DNA of 64,000 bases from an uncultured Bacteroidales bacterium (GCA_900542185.1 UQMZ01000015.1:1-64000); one strand, 5' to 3'; positions 33,420 through 41,545 are shown, counted from the first letter of the stretch. The notes: generated from the letters alone by a model not told the origin. Numbers and translations are program-made.

Positions 33420-35029
33420 TACAGACCAACAATCTGTGCATGCAGTTCGGGAAGCGCGTCCTGTTTCAGGACGTGAACCTGACCTTTAACCGTGGCAACT
33501 GCTACGGCATAATCGGAGCCAACGGCGCCGGCAAGTCTACGCTGATGAAGATATTGTCGGGCGAGCTCCAGCCCACCATGGGCAGCGTGACGTTCGGCCC
33601 GGGCGAGCGCCTGTCGGTGCTGAGCCAGGACCACTTCGAGTTTGACGAGTGTACGGTTATCGATACCGTGATGCGCGGCCACACCGTGCTGTACCAGATC
33701 ATGACCGAGAAGGATGCCCTCTACGCCAAGCCGGACTTCAGCGACGAGGACGGCATCAAGGCCGCCGAGCTGGAGGAGAAGTTCGCCGAACTTGAGGGGT
33801 GGAACGCCGAGAGCGACGCTGCGGCCCTGCTGTCGGGCCTCGGCATCAAGGAGGACCGCCACTATATGCTGATGAAGGACATGAGCGCCAACGAGAAGGT
33901 GCGCGTGCTCTTGGCCAAGGCGTTGTTCGGCAATCCCGACAACCTGCTGCTTGACGAGCCTACCAACGACCTGGACCTCGAGACCGTGGCATGGCTGGAG
34001 AACTGGCTGGCCAACTTCGAAAACACCGTGCTTGTGGTGAGCCACGACCGTCACTTCCTCAACGCCATCAGCACACACACTCTCGACATAGACTATAACA
34101 AGATATCGCTGTTCGCCGGCAACTACGATTTCTGGTACCAGTCGTCGCAGTTGGCCCTGCGTCAGCAGCAGGCCGCCAACAAGAAGGCTGAGGAGAAGCG
34201 CAAGGAGCTGCTGGAATTCATACGCCGCTTCAGCGCCAACGTGGCCAAGTCCAAACAGACCACCAGCCGCAAGAAGATGCTGGAGAAGCTGAACGTGGAG
34301 GAGATTCAGCCGTCGTCGCGCCGCTATCCCGGTATCATCTTCACCCCCTGCCGCGAGGTGGGCAACAAGATCTTAGAGGTGAAGGGTCTGAAGGCCAGCG
34401 TGGACGGCGAAGTGCTGTTCGATGACGTCAACTTCCAGATAGAGAAGGGCGACAAGGTGGCGTTCCTGAGCCGCGACCCGCGTGCCATGACCGCCCTGTT
34501 CGAGATAATCAACGGCAAGCGCCAGGCCGATGCCGGCACATACGACTGGGGACAGACCATCACGAGCGCGTACCTGCCGCTCGACAACTCCGCCTTCTTC
34601 CAGACCGACCTGAACTTAGTGGACTGGCTGTGCCAGTACTCGTCCGACAGTTCGGAGATATATCTGAAAGGCTTCTTAGGTAAAATGCTGTTCAGCGGCG
34701 AGGAGGTGCTGAAGAAGGCGTCGGTGCTGTCCGGAGGCGAGAAGATACGCTGCATGATAGCGCGCATGATGCTGACGGACGCCAACACCTTAGTGCTTGA
34801 TTCGCCCACCAACCATCTGGACCTGGAGTCGATTCAGGCGTTCAACAACACGCTGCAGAACTTCAAGGGCGTCATCCTGATGGCCAGCCACGACCACGAG
34901 TTCATCCAGACCGTCTGCAACCGCATCATCGAGCTGACGCCTCACGGCATCATCGACAAGATGATGGACTACGACGACTACGTCGAGGACGAGAAGGTAG
35001 CCGCCGCCCGTGAACGCCTCTATAATTAA
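33416..35029 (+). CDS. ABC-F family ATPase (YbiT-like) with one degenerate ATP site
   Basis: 537 residues, no membrane segments, two ABC domains joined by the ABC-F linker. Domain 1 has Walker A IGANGAGKST and Walker B LLLDEPTNDLDLE, but its signature reads MSANEK. Domain 2 keeps the signature LSGGEKIR, but the Walker A position reads FLSRDPRAMTALF and Walker B is LVLDSPTNHLDLE, with Ser for the catalytic Glu. Thus site 1 (A1 + B1 + signature 2) is intact and site 2 is dead. ABC-F proteins act on the ribosome E site; EttA/YbiT-type regulation or protection is plausible. Coupled to ffh. Confidence 0.92.
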   Translation: MIQTNNLCMQFGKRVLFQDVNLTFNRGNCYGIIGANGAGKSTLMKILSGELQPTMGSVTFGPGERLSVLSQDHFEFDECTVIDTVMRGHTVLYQIMTEKDALYAKPDFSDEDGIKAAELEEKFAELEGWNAESDAAALLSGLGIKEDRHYMLMKDMSANEKVRVLLAKALFGNPDNLLLDEPTNDLDLETVAWLENWLANFENTVLVVSHDRHFLNAISTHTLDIDYNKISLFAGNYDFWYQSSQLALRQQQAANKKAEEKRKELLEFIRRFSANVAKSKQTTSRKKMLEKLNVEEIQPSSRRYPGIIFTPCREVGNKILEVKGLKASVDGEVLFDDVNFQIEKGDKVAFLSRDPRAMTALFEIINGKRQADAGTYDWGQTITSAYLPLDNSAFFQTDLNLVDWLCQYSSDSSEIYLKGFLGKMLFSGEEVLKKASVLSGGEKIRCMIARMMLTDANTLVLDSPTNHLDLESIQAFNNTLQNFKGVILMASHDHEFIQTVCNRIIELTPHGIIDKMMDYDDYVEDEKVAAARERLYN

Positions 35030-35116
35030 ATAACCAAACTAAAGCTTTCGTTACGCATTGAACAGTATTGAGTATTAAATAATGTTAATGCGTGTACCAA
35101 ATTGGTTTCCATTTGT

Positions 35117-35124
35117 TATCTTTG
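35117..35124 (+). promoter_or_regulatory. -7 box of the toxin-antitoxin operon
   Basis: TATCTTTG, 22 bases before the antitoxin ATG at 35146, in an AT-rich gap. No good -33 TTTG. Confidence 0.5.
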
Positions 35125-35145
35125 TACGTAAAAATAAGATAGATT

Positions 35146-35379
35146 ATGGAAATAATTAGTGCAAGAGAATTTAGGGCGAATCAGACAGCTGTATTGACAA
35201 AAGCCAAAAAAGGAGAATCAGTATTGTTGTCTTCCCGTATAGGTATGTTTAAGATAATGCCAGTGACGGAAGAAGATACGCTAACTACTCGTATATGCGA
35301 AGGTTTAAGGGAGGTAAAAATGATTAGGGAAGGGAAACTTAAGGCAAAATCAGCAAAAGATTTCCTAAATGAGCTTTAA
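35146..35379 (+). CDS. Phd/YefM-type antitoxin
   Basis: 77 residues. MEIISAREFRANQTAVLTKA plus GESVLLSSR are the Phd/YefM N-terminal DNA-binding fold; the C-terminal half is charged and would wrap the toxin. Overlaps the toxin start by 11 bases, the usual order antitoxin-toxin. Such antitoxins repress their own promoter. DNA is AT-richer than ffh/ABC-F on its left, consistent with acquisition. Confidence 0.85.
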   Translation: MEIISAREFRANQTAVLTKAKKGESVLLSSRIGMFKIMPVTEEDTLTTRICEGLREVKMIREGKLKAKSAKDFLNEL

Positions 35380-35713
35380 GATACATACCACTCCTCGATT
35401 TGAGAGATCTGCTAAGGCTCTTAGCAAGCGGCATAGATCTTTGAAATCAGACCTCGGTTCATTTATAGATTCCTTGGAGTCTAATCCATTACAGGGAGAT
35501 GAGCTGAGTCCCGGGATTCGCAAGATAAGAATGGCAATCGCCTCTAAAGGGAGAGGTAAAGCGGGCGGTGCAAGGGTGATAACTTATAATGTTATTGTTG
35601 CCGAAGATTCCGGTGAAGTATTCTTGTTGGAGATTTATGACAAGTCTGATTACTCAACGGTAGATGTGGAATTGATTAAGGCCATGGTAAATGATCTTGA
35701 ATCGGACATATAA
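35369..35713 (+). CDS. RelE/ParE-superfamily toxin
   Basis: 114 residues. The fold is recognisable from FKIHTTPRFERSAKALSKRH, the GIRKIRMAI strand, GGARVITYNVI and FLLEIYDKSDYSTVD near the C-terminus, the RelE-like pattern of basic central strand and conserved KSDY. Whether it is an mRNA interferase (RelE) or gyrase poison (ParE) cannot be told. Paired with the antitoxin just upstream. Confidence 0.82.
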   Translation: MSFKIHTTPRFERSAKALSKRHRSLKSDLGSFIDSLESNPLQGDELSPGIRKIRMAIASKGRGKAGGARVITYNVIVAEDSGEVFLLEIYDKSDYSTVDVELIKAMVNDLESDI

Positions 35714-35732
35714 TTTATAATTGCTGATTGAC

Positions 35733-36023
35733 ATGAAGCATACGGTTATGTTCCGGCTGAAAGGCACGGACGCGGAGCGAAAGGAGCTGGCGACCAAGTT
35801 TGCGGAGGCTCTTATGAAGCTGCCGGAGATTATTCCGGAGTTAAAATCGATGGAAACGGGGCTGAACGTCAACCCTGCGGAGACTTTTGACGTTATTCTT
35901 ACAGCCGAGGCAGACTCGCTTGAGGATATCGCCGCTTACAGCGCACACCCCGCCCACGTGGCGTGCGTGGACATTATCCGTGGCAACATCGATTGCCGTG
36001 CATGCGTGGACTACCTCGGCTGA
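35733..36023 (+). CDS. Dabb-family (stress-responsive A/B barrel) protein
   Basis: 96 residues from the ATG at 35733 (MKHTVMFRLKG). Dimeric alpha-beta barrel motifs: HTVMFRLK at the start, ETGLNVNP in the middle and AYSAHPAHVACVDIIRG at the end. Function unknown; relatives include stress proteins and polyketide cyclases. GC-rich again, unlike the toxin-antitoxin pair just before it. Confidence 0.85.
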   Translation: MKHTVMFRLKGTDAERKELATKFAEALMKLPEIIPELKSMETGLNVNPAETFDVILTAEADSLEDIAAYSAHPAHVACVDIIRGNIDCRACVDYLG

Positions 36024-36077
36024 ACGGCTCATCCGCATGGGCCGGATTGATAGGCTCCATTGTATGAATTGAAAGTT

Positions 36078-37319
36078 ATGAAAAGACTACACTTACTGGG
36101 GCTCTTGCTGAGCCCCGTTTTGTTTGTCGCTTGCGACAAGGACGACAATAATAAGGACGTGGATCTGGATCAGATCCAGTCCCGTACGTACACCGGTCTC
36201 AATGTGCTGGACCTGGAATATAACGATTCCGGACTGGCCGGCAAATCTGTAGACGTATCGCCGGCATCGGGCCGCAACGTCAACATGTCGTTCTATTCCA
36301 AGGTGAATCTCGGCACGCTCAACGCCGCGTTCAAGGACCTGCCCGAGCTGGACGGTCCCGGCGTACTGCCCGGCACCCCGAAACTTGACATCACGGTGCC
36401 CGTAACCCGCGACGGCAACGACTGGGATTTCGATTACACGGGCGAGACCGACTTCGTGACCTATCGCCTGGAGGGAGACTTCGACAACAATAAGTTCGAG
36501 GGAGAGTTCGAGAACGTGCGTCTCAAGAACCAGACATTTGCCGGAGGCGCCTGGAAACCGGTGGCTTCTCCTTCAAATCCGTTGGCCGACAGCCAGCCGT
36601 TCCATATCGTATGGGAGACAAAGCTGCCCATCCAGTTGCCGGGCACTCAGTATGGCATTCAGGATGTGCTGCGGATTCTTGTAAATACTCCGTTCATACC
36701 GGTATATAACGGCACGGCCGAGATGTCGCTGACACAGGTCATAGCCAACGGTCTGCGCACCGTGGGGATGGCCGGCGACGGCTGTATGCCCGTTACGTAT
36801 CTGCAGACGGCCAACGGGGCCTCGCAGTTCATCACCGCGCCCCGCTGCACGTTCACTTACGTGCCTCTGAGCGACAATGCCATCAGGCTGTACGCCAATC
36901 CCACCGATATACTGAGCCTTGTACTGCTGAACAACACCAACCGCGACCCGAATATTCCCGACAATCCGTTCGGCAAGGCGAGCCGTGCCGAAGAAGGCAC
37001 CCTGCTTCAGTTGCTGGAAGGTATCGTGAAGAATATGTCGCCGATGCTGGCCGAGGGCCTGCCGATGGCATGCGTCCGTCAAGGCGACGGAATGCAGCTG
37101 TATCTCAGCAGCGAGGTGTTGGTGCCGCTGTTGAAGCAGGTGATAGTGCCGGTTCTGTCCAATCCGGCCATGCGAGGCATCGTAGCCGACTTAGTGCAGC
37201 ATAACACCTCCCTGGCCCAGTACGCCACAGCCATCATGGCCCTCTACGACGCGCTGCCCACTTTGCTGGACCAGACCACAAAGATAGAACTGGGCTTCAA
37301 TTTCACCAAAGCTCAATGA
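36078..37319 (+). CDS. DUF4925-like lipoprotein
   Basis: 413 residues from the ATG at 36078 (MKRLHLLGLLLSPVLF), with lipobox FVAC and an acidic DKDDNNKDVD tether, typical of surface lipoproteins of Bacteroidetes. Mature region: RTYTGLNVLDLEYND, RNVNMSFYSKVNLGTLN, then an all-beta half and a helix-rich C-terminal half. It resembles DUF4925-type proteins; that family name is my best recollection and not certain. Role unknown. Confidence 0.75.
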   Translation: MKRLHLLGLLLSPVLFVACDKDDNNKDVDLDQIQSRTYTGLNVLDLEYNDSGLAGKSVDVSPASGRNVNMSFYSKVNLGTLNAAFKDLPELDGPGVLPGTPKLDITVPVTRDGNDWDFDYTGETDFVTYRLEGDFDNNKFEGEFENVRLKNQTFAGGAWKPVASPSNPLADSQPFHIVWETKLPIQLPGTQYGIQDVLRILVNTPFIPVYNGTAEMSLTQVIANGLRTVGMAGDGCMPVTYLQTANGASQFITAPRCTFTYVPLSDNAIRLYANPTDILSLVLLNNTNRDPNIPDNPFGKASRAEEGTLLQLLEGIVKNMSPMLAEGLPMACVRQGDGMQLYLSSEVLVPLLKQVIVPVLSNPAMRGIVADLVQHNTSLAQYATAIMALYDALPTLLDQTTKIELGFNFTKAQ

Positions 37320-37370
37320 TATTTCTCGGTAAATGACTTTTAAGATATTATAAAGGTTATTAAGATTATT

Positions 37371-37401
37371 TTTGCGGTATCGGGAATTATTCGTAAATTT
37401 G
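37371..37401 (+). promoter_or_regulatory. Consensus promoter of structured element copy 1
   Basis: TTTG 37371-37374, 19 bases, TAAATTTG 37394-37401. Predicted start near 37408, exactly at the foot of the first hairpin of the element. Confidence 0.82.
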
Positions 37402-37407
37402 CAGACG

Positions 37408-37711
37408 TGCGGAAAGGATCCGCATTGAGGTTGTCTAAAATAATTCTTATGTAAGATATTTTAGGTAAGTTGTTTTAGACAGCTTCATACATAGAAGCGT
37501 TTCATGCTTTGTCCTTTAACGGAAATCGCCAATTTTCAAACAGAGAAGGACCGGGCAGTCAAAGACGCTCGTGCTTGTCGTATATCCACTCCCCGACAAG
37601 GGGTATCGATATTCGATTAGGCGTGGGAGTGGACTGTTTATTTCTCTGTAAGGCGTTTGGCGATGCCTCCGTTAAGATAAACACGAACATCGTTCCACGT
37701 CTTCTTTTTTT
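37408..37711 (+). ncRNA. Structured noncoding element, full copy 1
   Basis: Unrecognised; no credible ORF. From its promoter the RNA would hold: hairpin TGCGGA/TCCGCA (37408-37424); TGTCTAAAA/TTTTAGACA stem (about 37432-37481); then a long nested arm made of P1 AGAAG-CGT (37493-37500) with ACG-CTTCT (37697-37705), P2 TTTAACGGA (37515-37523) with TCCGTTAAG (37668-37676), P3 ATCGCCAA (37525-37532) with TTGGCGAT (37657-37664), P4 ACAGAGAA (37540-37547) with TTCTCTGT (37642-37649), P5 CAGTC (37556-37560) with GACTG (37632-37636) and P6 CCACTCCC (37586-37593) with GGGAGTGG (37625-37632). A T7 run follows P1 like an intrinsic terminator. The next CDS starts 43 bases later. Could be a free sRNA, an attenuating leader, or a MITE-like mobile unit. 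Confidence 0.65.
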
Positions 37712-37754
37712 ACCCTAACGTCTCATCAGGAACGGATGCGACAACCTAAACATA

Positions 37755-38237
37755 ATGTCAAGACAACGCCATCTTCTAACTGCAATTCTGGCAGTTATCC
37801 TAACTGTTCTCGTATCGGGATGTAAAAACGACAGTAGCGAGGAACCATCTCAGACAACCCTTACGGTAAGCAAACTGCAAGGCACAACGTGGCACTACTA
37901 TAAGAAAGTAGTCCATCTTTCATACGATTCTGAAATTATCGAGCATAATGAGTATTTAACATTTAAGGCCGATAGATACAATAATCAATCATACCAATTA
38001 CAGATTAAAGGATTCCCATCAACTACCTTATTTTGGTTCGTCAGGCCGAACGCGCTTAGCGGAGAAGAAGAACTATGGACTTCAGATTCAGCCGATGGCA
38101 CGAAGTTGCCTACGAAAATATGCTGTATATCACATAAAATATTGAAGTTGACTGAGACGGAGCTTGTACTTAGTGGTTACGAGCATGAGGTATACCTCCG
38201 AAAAGTCCCATATAATGAATTTTCCGAATCCGATTGA
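37755..38237 (+). CDS. Small lipoprotein of unknown function
   Basis: 160 residues. Signal peptide with lipobox LVSGC, then KNDSSEEPSQ tether. The mature part (GTTWHYYKKV, YLTFKADRYNNQSYQLQI, ETELVLSGYEHEVYL) has the strand pattern of small lipocalin-like or META-like barrels common among Bacteroidales lipoproteins, but no family is recognised. AT-rich; first gene of the lipoprotein/LysM island and placed just after structured element copy 1. Confidence 0.75.
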   Translation: MSRQRHLLTAILAVILTVLVSGCKNDSSEEPSQTTLTVSKLQGTTWHYYKKVVHLSYDSEIIEHNEYLTFKADRYNNQSYQLQIKGFPSTTLFWFVRPNALSGEEELWTSDSADGTKLPTKICCISHKILKLTETELVLSGYEHEVYLRKVPYNEFSESD

Positions 38238-38328
38238 TATAGTATTGAGAATCGGACACGAAAACACATTTCCCAACGCCAAAGAGGTGTATATGCACAA
38301 ATAGCAAAGACATAAAACAACAATAACT

Positions 38329-39264
38329 ATGAAGAAAACAATCAAATTAGTTGGACTCGCGTTAATCGCGATGTCCGTGATGCCTATCGCATCCTGCGGT
38401 GGCGACGACAAGGACGTCACTCCTCCTGGACAGGACGATATCGAAAAAGAGACAGGCATGCGCCTGACCCGTGTAGGCAGTGACAGATATTCCTATGACA
38501 GCGAAGGTCGCTGCATAGCGATAAGGACTTCGGATTATAGTTTCACCATAGATTGGGATAAAGGTGAAATTTTCACCAGAGATTCCGATGATCCTGATGG
38601 TTCTACAATTAATTTTAAGACCAATGGGAAAGGGTACATAACTGAAATGTCAAGTTCGTGGGACTATGTGGATTCCGAAGGTGCATACAAAGGGAATGAA
38701 AAATTTATCTTGACGTACGATAAATCGGGACATCTGGTCAAATCCGTCTGCCATTCCGAGAGTTCTGGCTTTGAGAATGGTCAGGAATTCGAGTTTGAGG
38801 GAGAAATGATACACAATCTGACATGGGAAGGCGGCAATCTTGTTCACGTCAATAGTCTGGGAAACGAAACCGAAAACGGCGAACGCGAAGTTGACGACTA
38901 CAGTTACGAAATTTCATACAACACCAATCAAGAGAACGTGTACAAGCAATGGACCGAAGGGATGTTGCTCAATGCTCTTGACGGTCTTATCTATATTGAA
39001 CTGGGACATATAGGTGCTTACGGCGTAGGACCCGTCAACTTCCCCGTTAACATAGAGGCCGAGGAGGGAAATAGTAAAGACAACCACTCCATCAAGATTT
39101 ACACGAACAGTGATGGCTTGATCAGCAAGGAAGTTCTGGATGGCCAGACACTGAATTATGTGTATGACCAGATAGGAATACGCGGCGAAATATTTGATCA
39201 GATCCTCCCGGCTAAAAACAAGAAGAAACACTTCTTCCCGCGCCGTCACCGTGTGAAGAAGTAA
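38329..39264 (+). CDS. DUF4595-like lipoprotein
   Basis: 311 residues, lipobox IASC and GGDDKDVTPPGQDD tether. Repeated YxYDSEGR / YDKSGHLVKS strand-turn units resemble the YD-like repeats of DUF4595 proteins; the match is by eye. An odd basic tail (KNKKKHFFPRRHRVKK) closes the protein; a related tail sequence occurs as untranslated DNA behind the next gene. Role unknown; cell-surface location likely. Confidence 0.75.
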   Translation: MKKTIKLVGLALIAMSVMPIASCGGDDKDVTPPGQDDIEKETGMRLTRVGSDRYSYDSEGRCIAIRTSDYSFTIDWDKGEIFTRDSDDPDGSTINFKTNGKGYITEMSSSWDYVDSEGAYKGNEKFILTYDKSGHLVKSVCHSESSGFENGQEFEFEGEMIHNLTWEGGNLVHVNSLGNETENGEREVDDYSYEISYNTNQENVYKQWTEGMLLNALDGLIYIELGHIGAYGVGPVNFPVNIEAEEGNSKDNHSIKIYTNSDGLISKEVLDGQTLNYVYDQIGIRGEIFDQILPAKNKKKHFFPRRHRVKK

Positions 39265-39276
39265 TAATTCCAGGCG

Positions 39277-39363
39277 TGCGGAAAGGATCCGCATTATTAC
39301 ATAAAAGCGTTTCATGCTATCCCATTAAGATAAGCACGAACATCATTCTACGCTTTTCTTTTT
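39277..39363 (+). ncRNA. Structured element copy 3, internally deleted
   Basis: Keeps the first hairpin TGCGGA/TCCGCA (39277-39293, identical to copy 1), the P1 arms AAAAGCGT (39303-39310) and ACGCTTTT (39350-39357) and the 3' segment ATTAAGATAAGCACGAACAT, followed by CTTTTT. The whole P2-P6 arm is missing, as is the promoter. It lies 12 bases after the upstream stop and 46 bases before the next CDS. Confidence 0.6.
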
Positions 39364-39409
39364 AATACAAATGCCAACGAGGGAATGACCGAGGCACCGC
39401 AACTCTATT

Positions 39410-40276
39410 ATGTATAAATATCTATTTATGCTGCTTTCGGTTGTATTGCTCGCATCATGCGGCAGTAATGAACCGGAATCCGAAACGACAGATAATGATC
39501 GACCTGAGAATTACGAGCAGTATCAAAACTGGTATAGCACCTTGACAAATACAAGTTGGAAACTCAAATCAAGCGTATATTATTCCAGTGATGGCAGAGA
39601 AAGAGACAACATGGTACCCATTCATTCTTATGAGAAATCTGACTATGATAAATATCTGCCGACTGTGATTACATTGACATCCACCTTTGAAAAAGGTTCT
39701 TACGTGCTGTACGCATCAACAATTCCGGGCCCAGGCTTCTGGTGGATTAACGAAGATGGAGAACTTGTAATTCTTAGCAGCTATCATAACGGTAATCCGG
39801 GCAATATGTCTGCCGAGGATATGGGGTTGATGTCAAGGTTCTTTCCGTCTTACGGAAAAATAATTGATTGTACCCCTGCTGAGTTGGTGTTGGAAAATAT
39901 TCATGAAACCGGCGGCCGAGATAGATATGTTTTCTCTCGCGTGTATGGTTATGCTCCCGATGACGGCGGAGGAAATGGCGGTGACAGCAATTACGAGCGC
40001 CCGGATATCGGTCTGGAGGATTACTCGTGCGCCACTACTTCCATAACATTAAAATACCGTATCTACAATCAAGCGGAAGCGCAGGTGACATCCGCCACAG
40101 GCTACTATGGCAAAACTTCTCCTTCCAGATCTGTGTCGGCAACTGTGGCCGGAAGCCTAATCACTATCCGAATTTCATCGTTAAGCAAGGGCACAACGTA
40201 TTATGTGAAATGTACCGCCAAAGGGAAAGGTGGGAGCACGACATCCGAAACTACCAGACTTTCTACTCTATATTAG
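39410..40276 (+). CDS. Lipoprotein with C-terminal fibronectin-III-like domain
   Basis: 288 residues, lipobox LLASC. N-terminal domain (NTSWKLKSSVYYSS, TPAELVLENIHETGGRDRYVF) resembles the first half of the lipoprotein at 37755, suggesting shared ancestry. A GGGNGG linker leads to a ~90-residue all-beta C-terminal domain (TSITLKYRIYNQAEAQVTSA, GTTYYVKCTAKGKGG) with FN3-like strands. Function unknown. The terminator at 40353 closes its transcript. Confidence 0.75.
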   Translation: MYKYLFMLLSVVLLASCGSNEPESETTDNDRPENYEQYQNWYSTLTNTSWKLKSSVYYSSDGRERDNMVPIHSYEKSDYDKYLPTVITLTSTFEKGSYVLYASTIPGPGFWWINEDGELVILSSYHNGNPGNMSAEDMGLMSRFFPSYGKIIDCTPAELVLENIHETGGRDRYVFSRVYGYAPDDGGGNGGDSNYERPDIGLEDYSCATTSITLKYRIYNQAEAQVTSATGYYGKTSPSRSVSATVAGSLITIRISSLSKGTTYYVKCTAKGKGGSTTSETTRLSTLY

Positions 40277-40352
40277 TATTGTTTAATATTGCACGATGCA
40301 TCAGTCTGCGCCGTCATCTGGCGAGAAAGTAATAATTCCATTACATCAACAC

Positions 40353-40386
40353 AAAAGTCGAATCCCTACCAGGGTTCGACTTTTTA
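40353..40386 (+). terminator. Intrinsic terminator of the lipoprotein unit
   Basis: AAAGTCGAA-T-CCCT / AGGG-TTCGACTTT stem with an ACC loop followed by a T-run; a clear Rho-independent terminator. Confidence 0.85.
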
Positions 40387-40428
40387 TATGGGCTTCTTGA
40401 TAGCAGGTGCAAAATAAATGTGAATATT

Positions 40429-40459
40429 TTTGAATAATAGAAAAAAAGAATTAATTTTG
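40429..40459 (+). promoter_or_regulatory. Consensus promoter of structured element copy 2
   Basis: TTTG 40429-40432, 19 bases, TAATTTTG 40452-40459. Predicted start near 40466. Confidence 0.82.
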
Positions 40460-40465
40460 TAGCGC

Positions 40466-40722
40466 TTATCGAAGGCGACGCTTTCGGTATGCGTACATAT
40501 TTTTATAAAGTAGCGTTTCAAGCTTTATCCTTTAACGGAAATCGCCAATTTTCAAACAGAGAGGGATCAAAGCAGTCAATAACGCTCCGCTTATCGTATA
40601 CTCGCTCCACGGCAAGGGGAGTGACATGCGGCGATGCGTGGGAGTGGACTGTCTGTTTTTCTGTCGGTATTTGGCTATACCCCAATAAGATAAATCAGAA
40701 CACCATTCCGCGCTATTTTTTT
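40466..40722 (+). ncRNA. Structured noncoding element, full copy 2
   Basis: Same architecture as the element at 37408. A first hairpin CGAAGGC/GCTTTCG replaces that of copy 1. P1 is AAAGTAGCG (40507-40515) with CGCTATTTT (40711-40719); P3 ATCGCCAA (40541-40548) with TTGGCTAT (40671-40678, one mismatch); P4 ACAGAGAG (40556-40563) with TTTTCTGT (40657-40664, G-U tolerated); P5 GCAGTC (40572-40577) with GACTGT (40647-40652); P6 CTCCAC (40605-40610) with GTGGGAG (40638-40644, one bulge). P2 is weakened. A T-run ends it, and the LysM gene begins 52 bases later. The 5' arm TCCTTTAACGGAAATCGCCA is identical to copy 1 while inner arms differ but still pair. Confidence 0.65.
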
Positions 40723-40773
40723 GTTGGTTAATAAATGTCATCTTGGGAATGGCGATGACATTTTTACAGACTA

Positions 40774-41505
40774 ATGACATTTGCCATTATTAAGAGATTT
40801 GTTTTAGGTGCCGCACTGGCACTCGTCGGTCTTACGTCTTTTGAATCTGATGCACAGGATTTTGTTATTCTTGCCAATGGTGAGGAAATTGAGTGTAAAC
40901 TTAACTCAGTCAGCGACGAGAGTATCCAGATTGCTATTTCAAGACGCTCGGGGCTGAAGAAACACACCATGACCGAGACCTACCCTTTGAACGAAGTGTA
41001 TATGATAAAGGGGGGCAAACGAGGCACGACATTCATAGTGGACGGCAAACGTATCATCAAGCCGTCGTCAGACATCCCGAAGGATGCCAATATCATTTAT
41101 CTGCTGGAAGGCGGCGAGATTCCGGCCTGGAATATAACATTGGGTGCCAATGGGGTCGTATCGTATAAGAAGGAGAAAAAGACATTCGAGGACCAGCATC
41201 TGCTGGCCAGTCAGATATTCATGATCAAATATGCCGACGATTCCAAGGACATATTCAACAGTCCTTTGGCAGTGGCACAGAAGCAAGAGGAAGCCGAATC
41301 AAAGCCTGAACCGGAACCGAAACCGGAACTGAAAGTCGTGTTCCATACAGTTAAGAAAGGGGAAACGCTCGCCAACATCGCCGAACGGTATGATGTCACG
41401 GTCGACGATATCAAGGAATGGAATGAACTCGGAGGCGCACTCAGCGACCAATACCGGCCCAAGGCCAACACGCAGTTGATGATTCAGGCCAAGATGGCGA
41501 AATAA
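40774..41505 (+). CDS. Exported protein with C-terminal LysM domain
   Basis: 243 residues. Signal peptide ending ESDAQ, a ~140-residue beta-rich N-domain (FVILANGEEIECKLNSVSDE, YPLNEVYMIKGGKRG), a Pro/Glu/Lys linker (EAESKPEPEPKPELK) and a C-terminal LysM (FHTVKKGETLANIAERYDVT). LysM binds peptidoglycan-type glycans, so the protein is probably periplasmic. First of four consecutive genes, three of which carry LysM; separated by 40 bases from the next. Confidence 0.85.
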   Translation: MTFAIIKRFVLGAALALVGLTSFESDAQDFVILANGEEIECKLNSVSDESIQIAISRRSGLKKHTMTETYPLNEVYMIKGGKRGTTFIVDGKRIIKPSSDIPKDANIIYLLEGGEIPAWNITLGANGVVSYKKEKKTFEDQHLLASQIFMIKYADDSKDIFNSPLAVAQKQEEAESKPEPEPKPELKVVFHTVKKGETLANIAERYDVTVDDIKEWNELGGALSDQYRPKANTQLMIQAKMAK

Positions 41506-41545
41506 AGGATTTTTGACCAATTCTTATTGATACACAGGAATAACA

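Noticed and set aside
37509..37718. 69-codon frame in structured element copy 1 (and an 80-codon frame in copy 2)
   Set aside because: Both begin similarly only because the DNA arms are identical; the reading frames do not stay similar, and base changes preserve pairing instead of protein.
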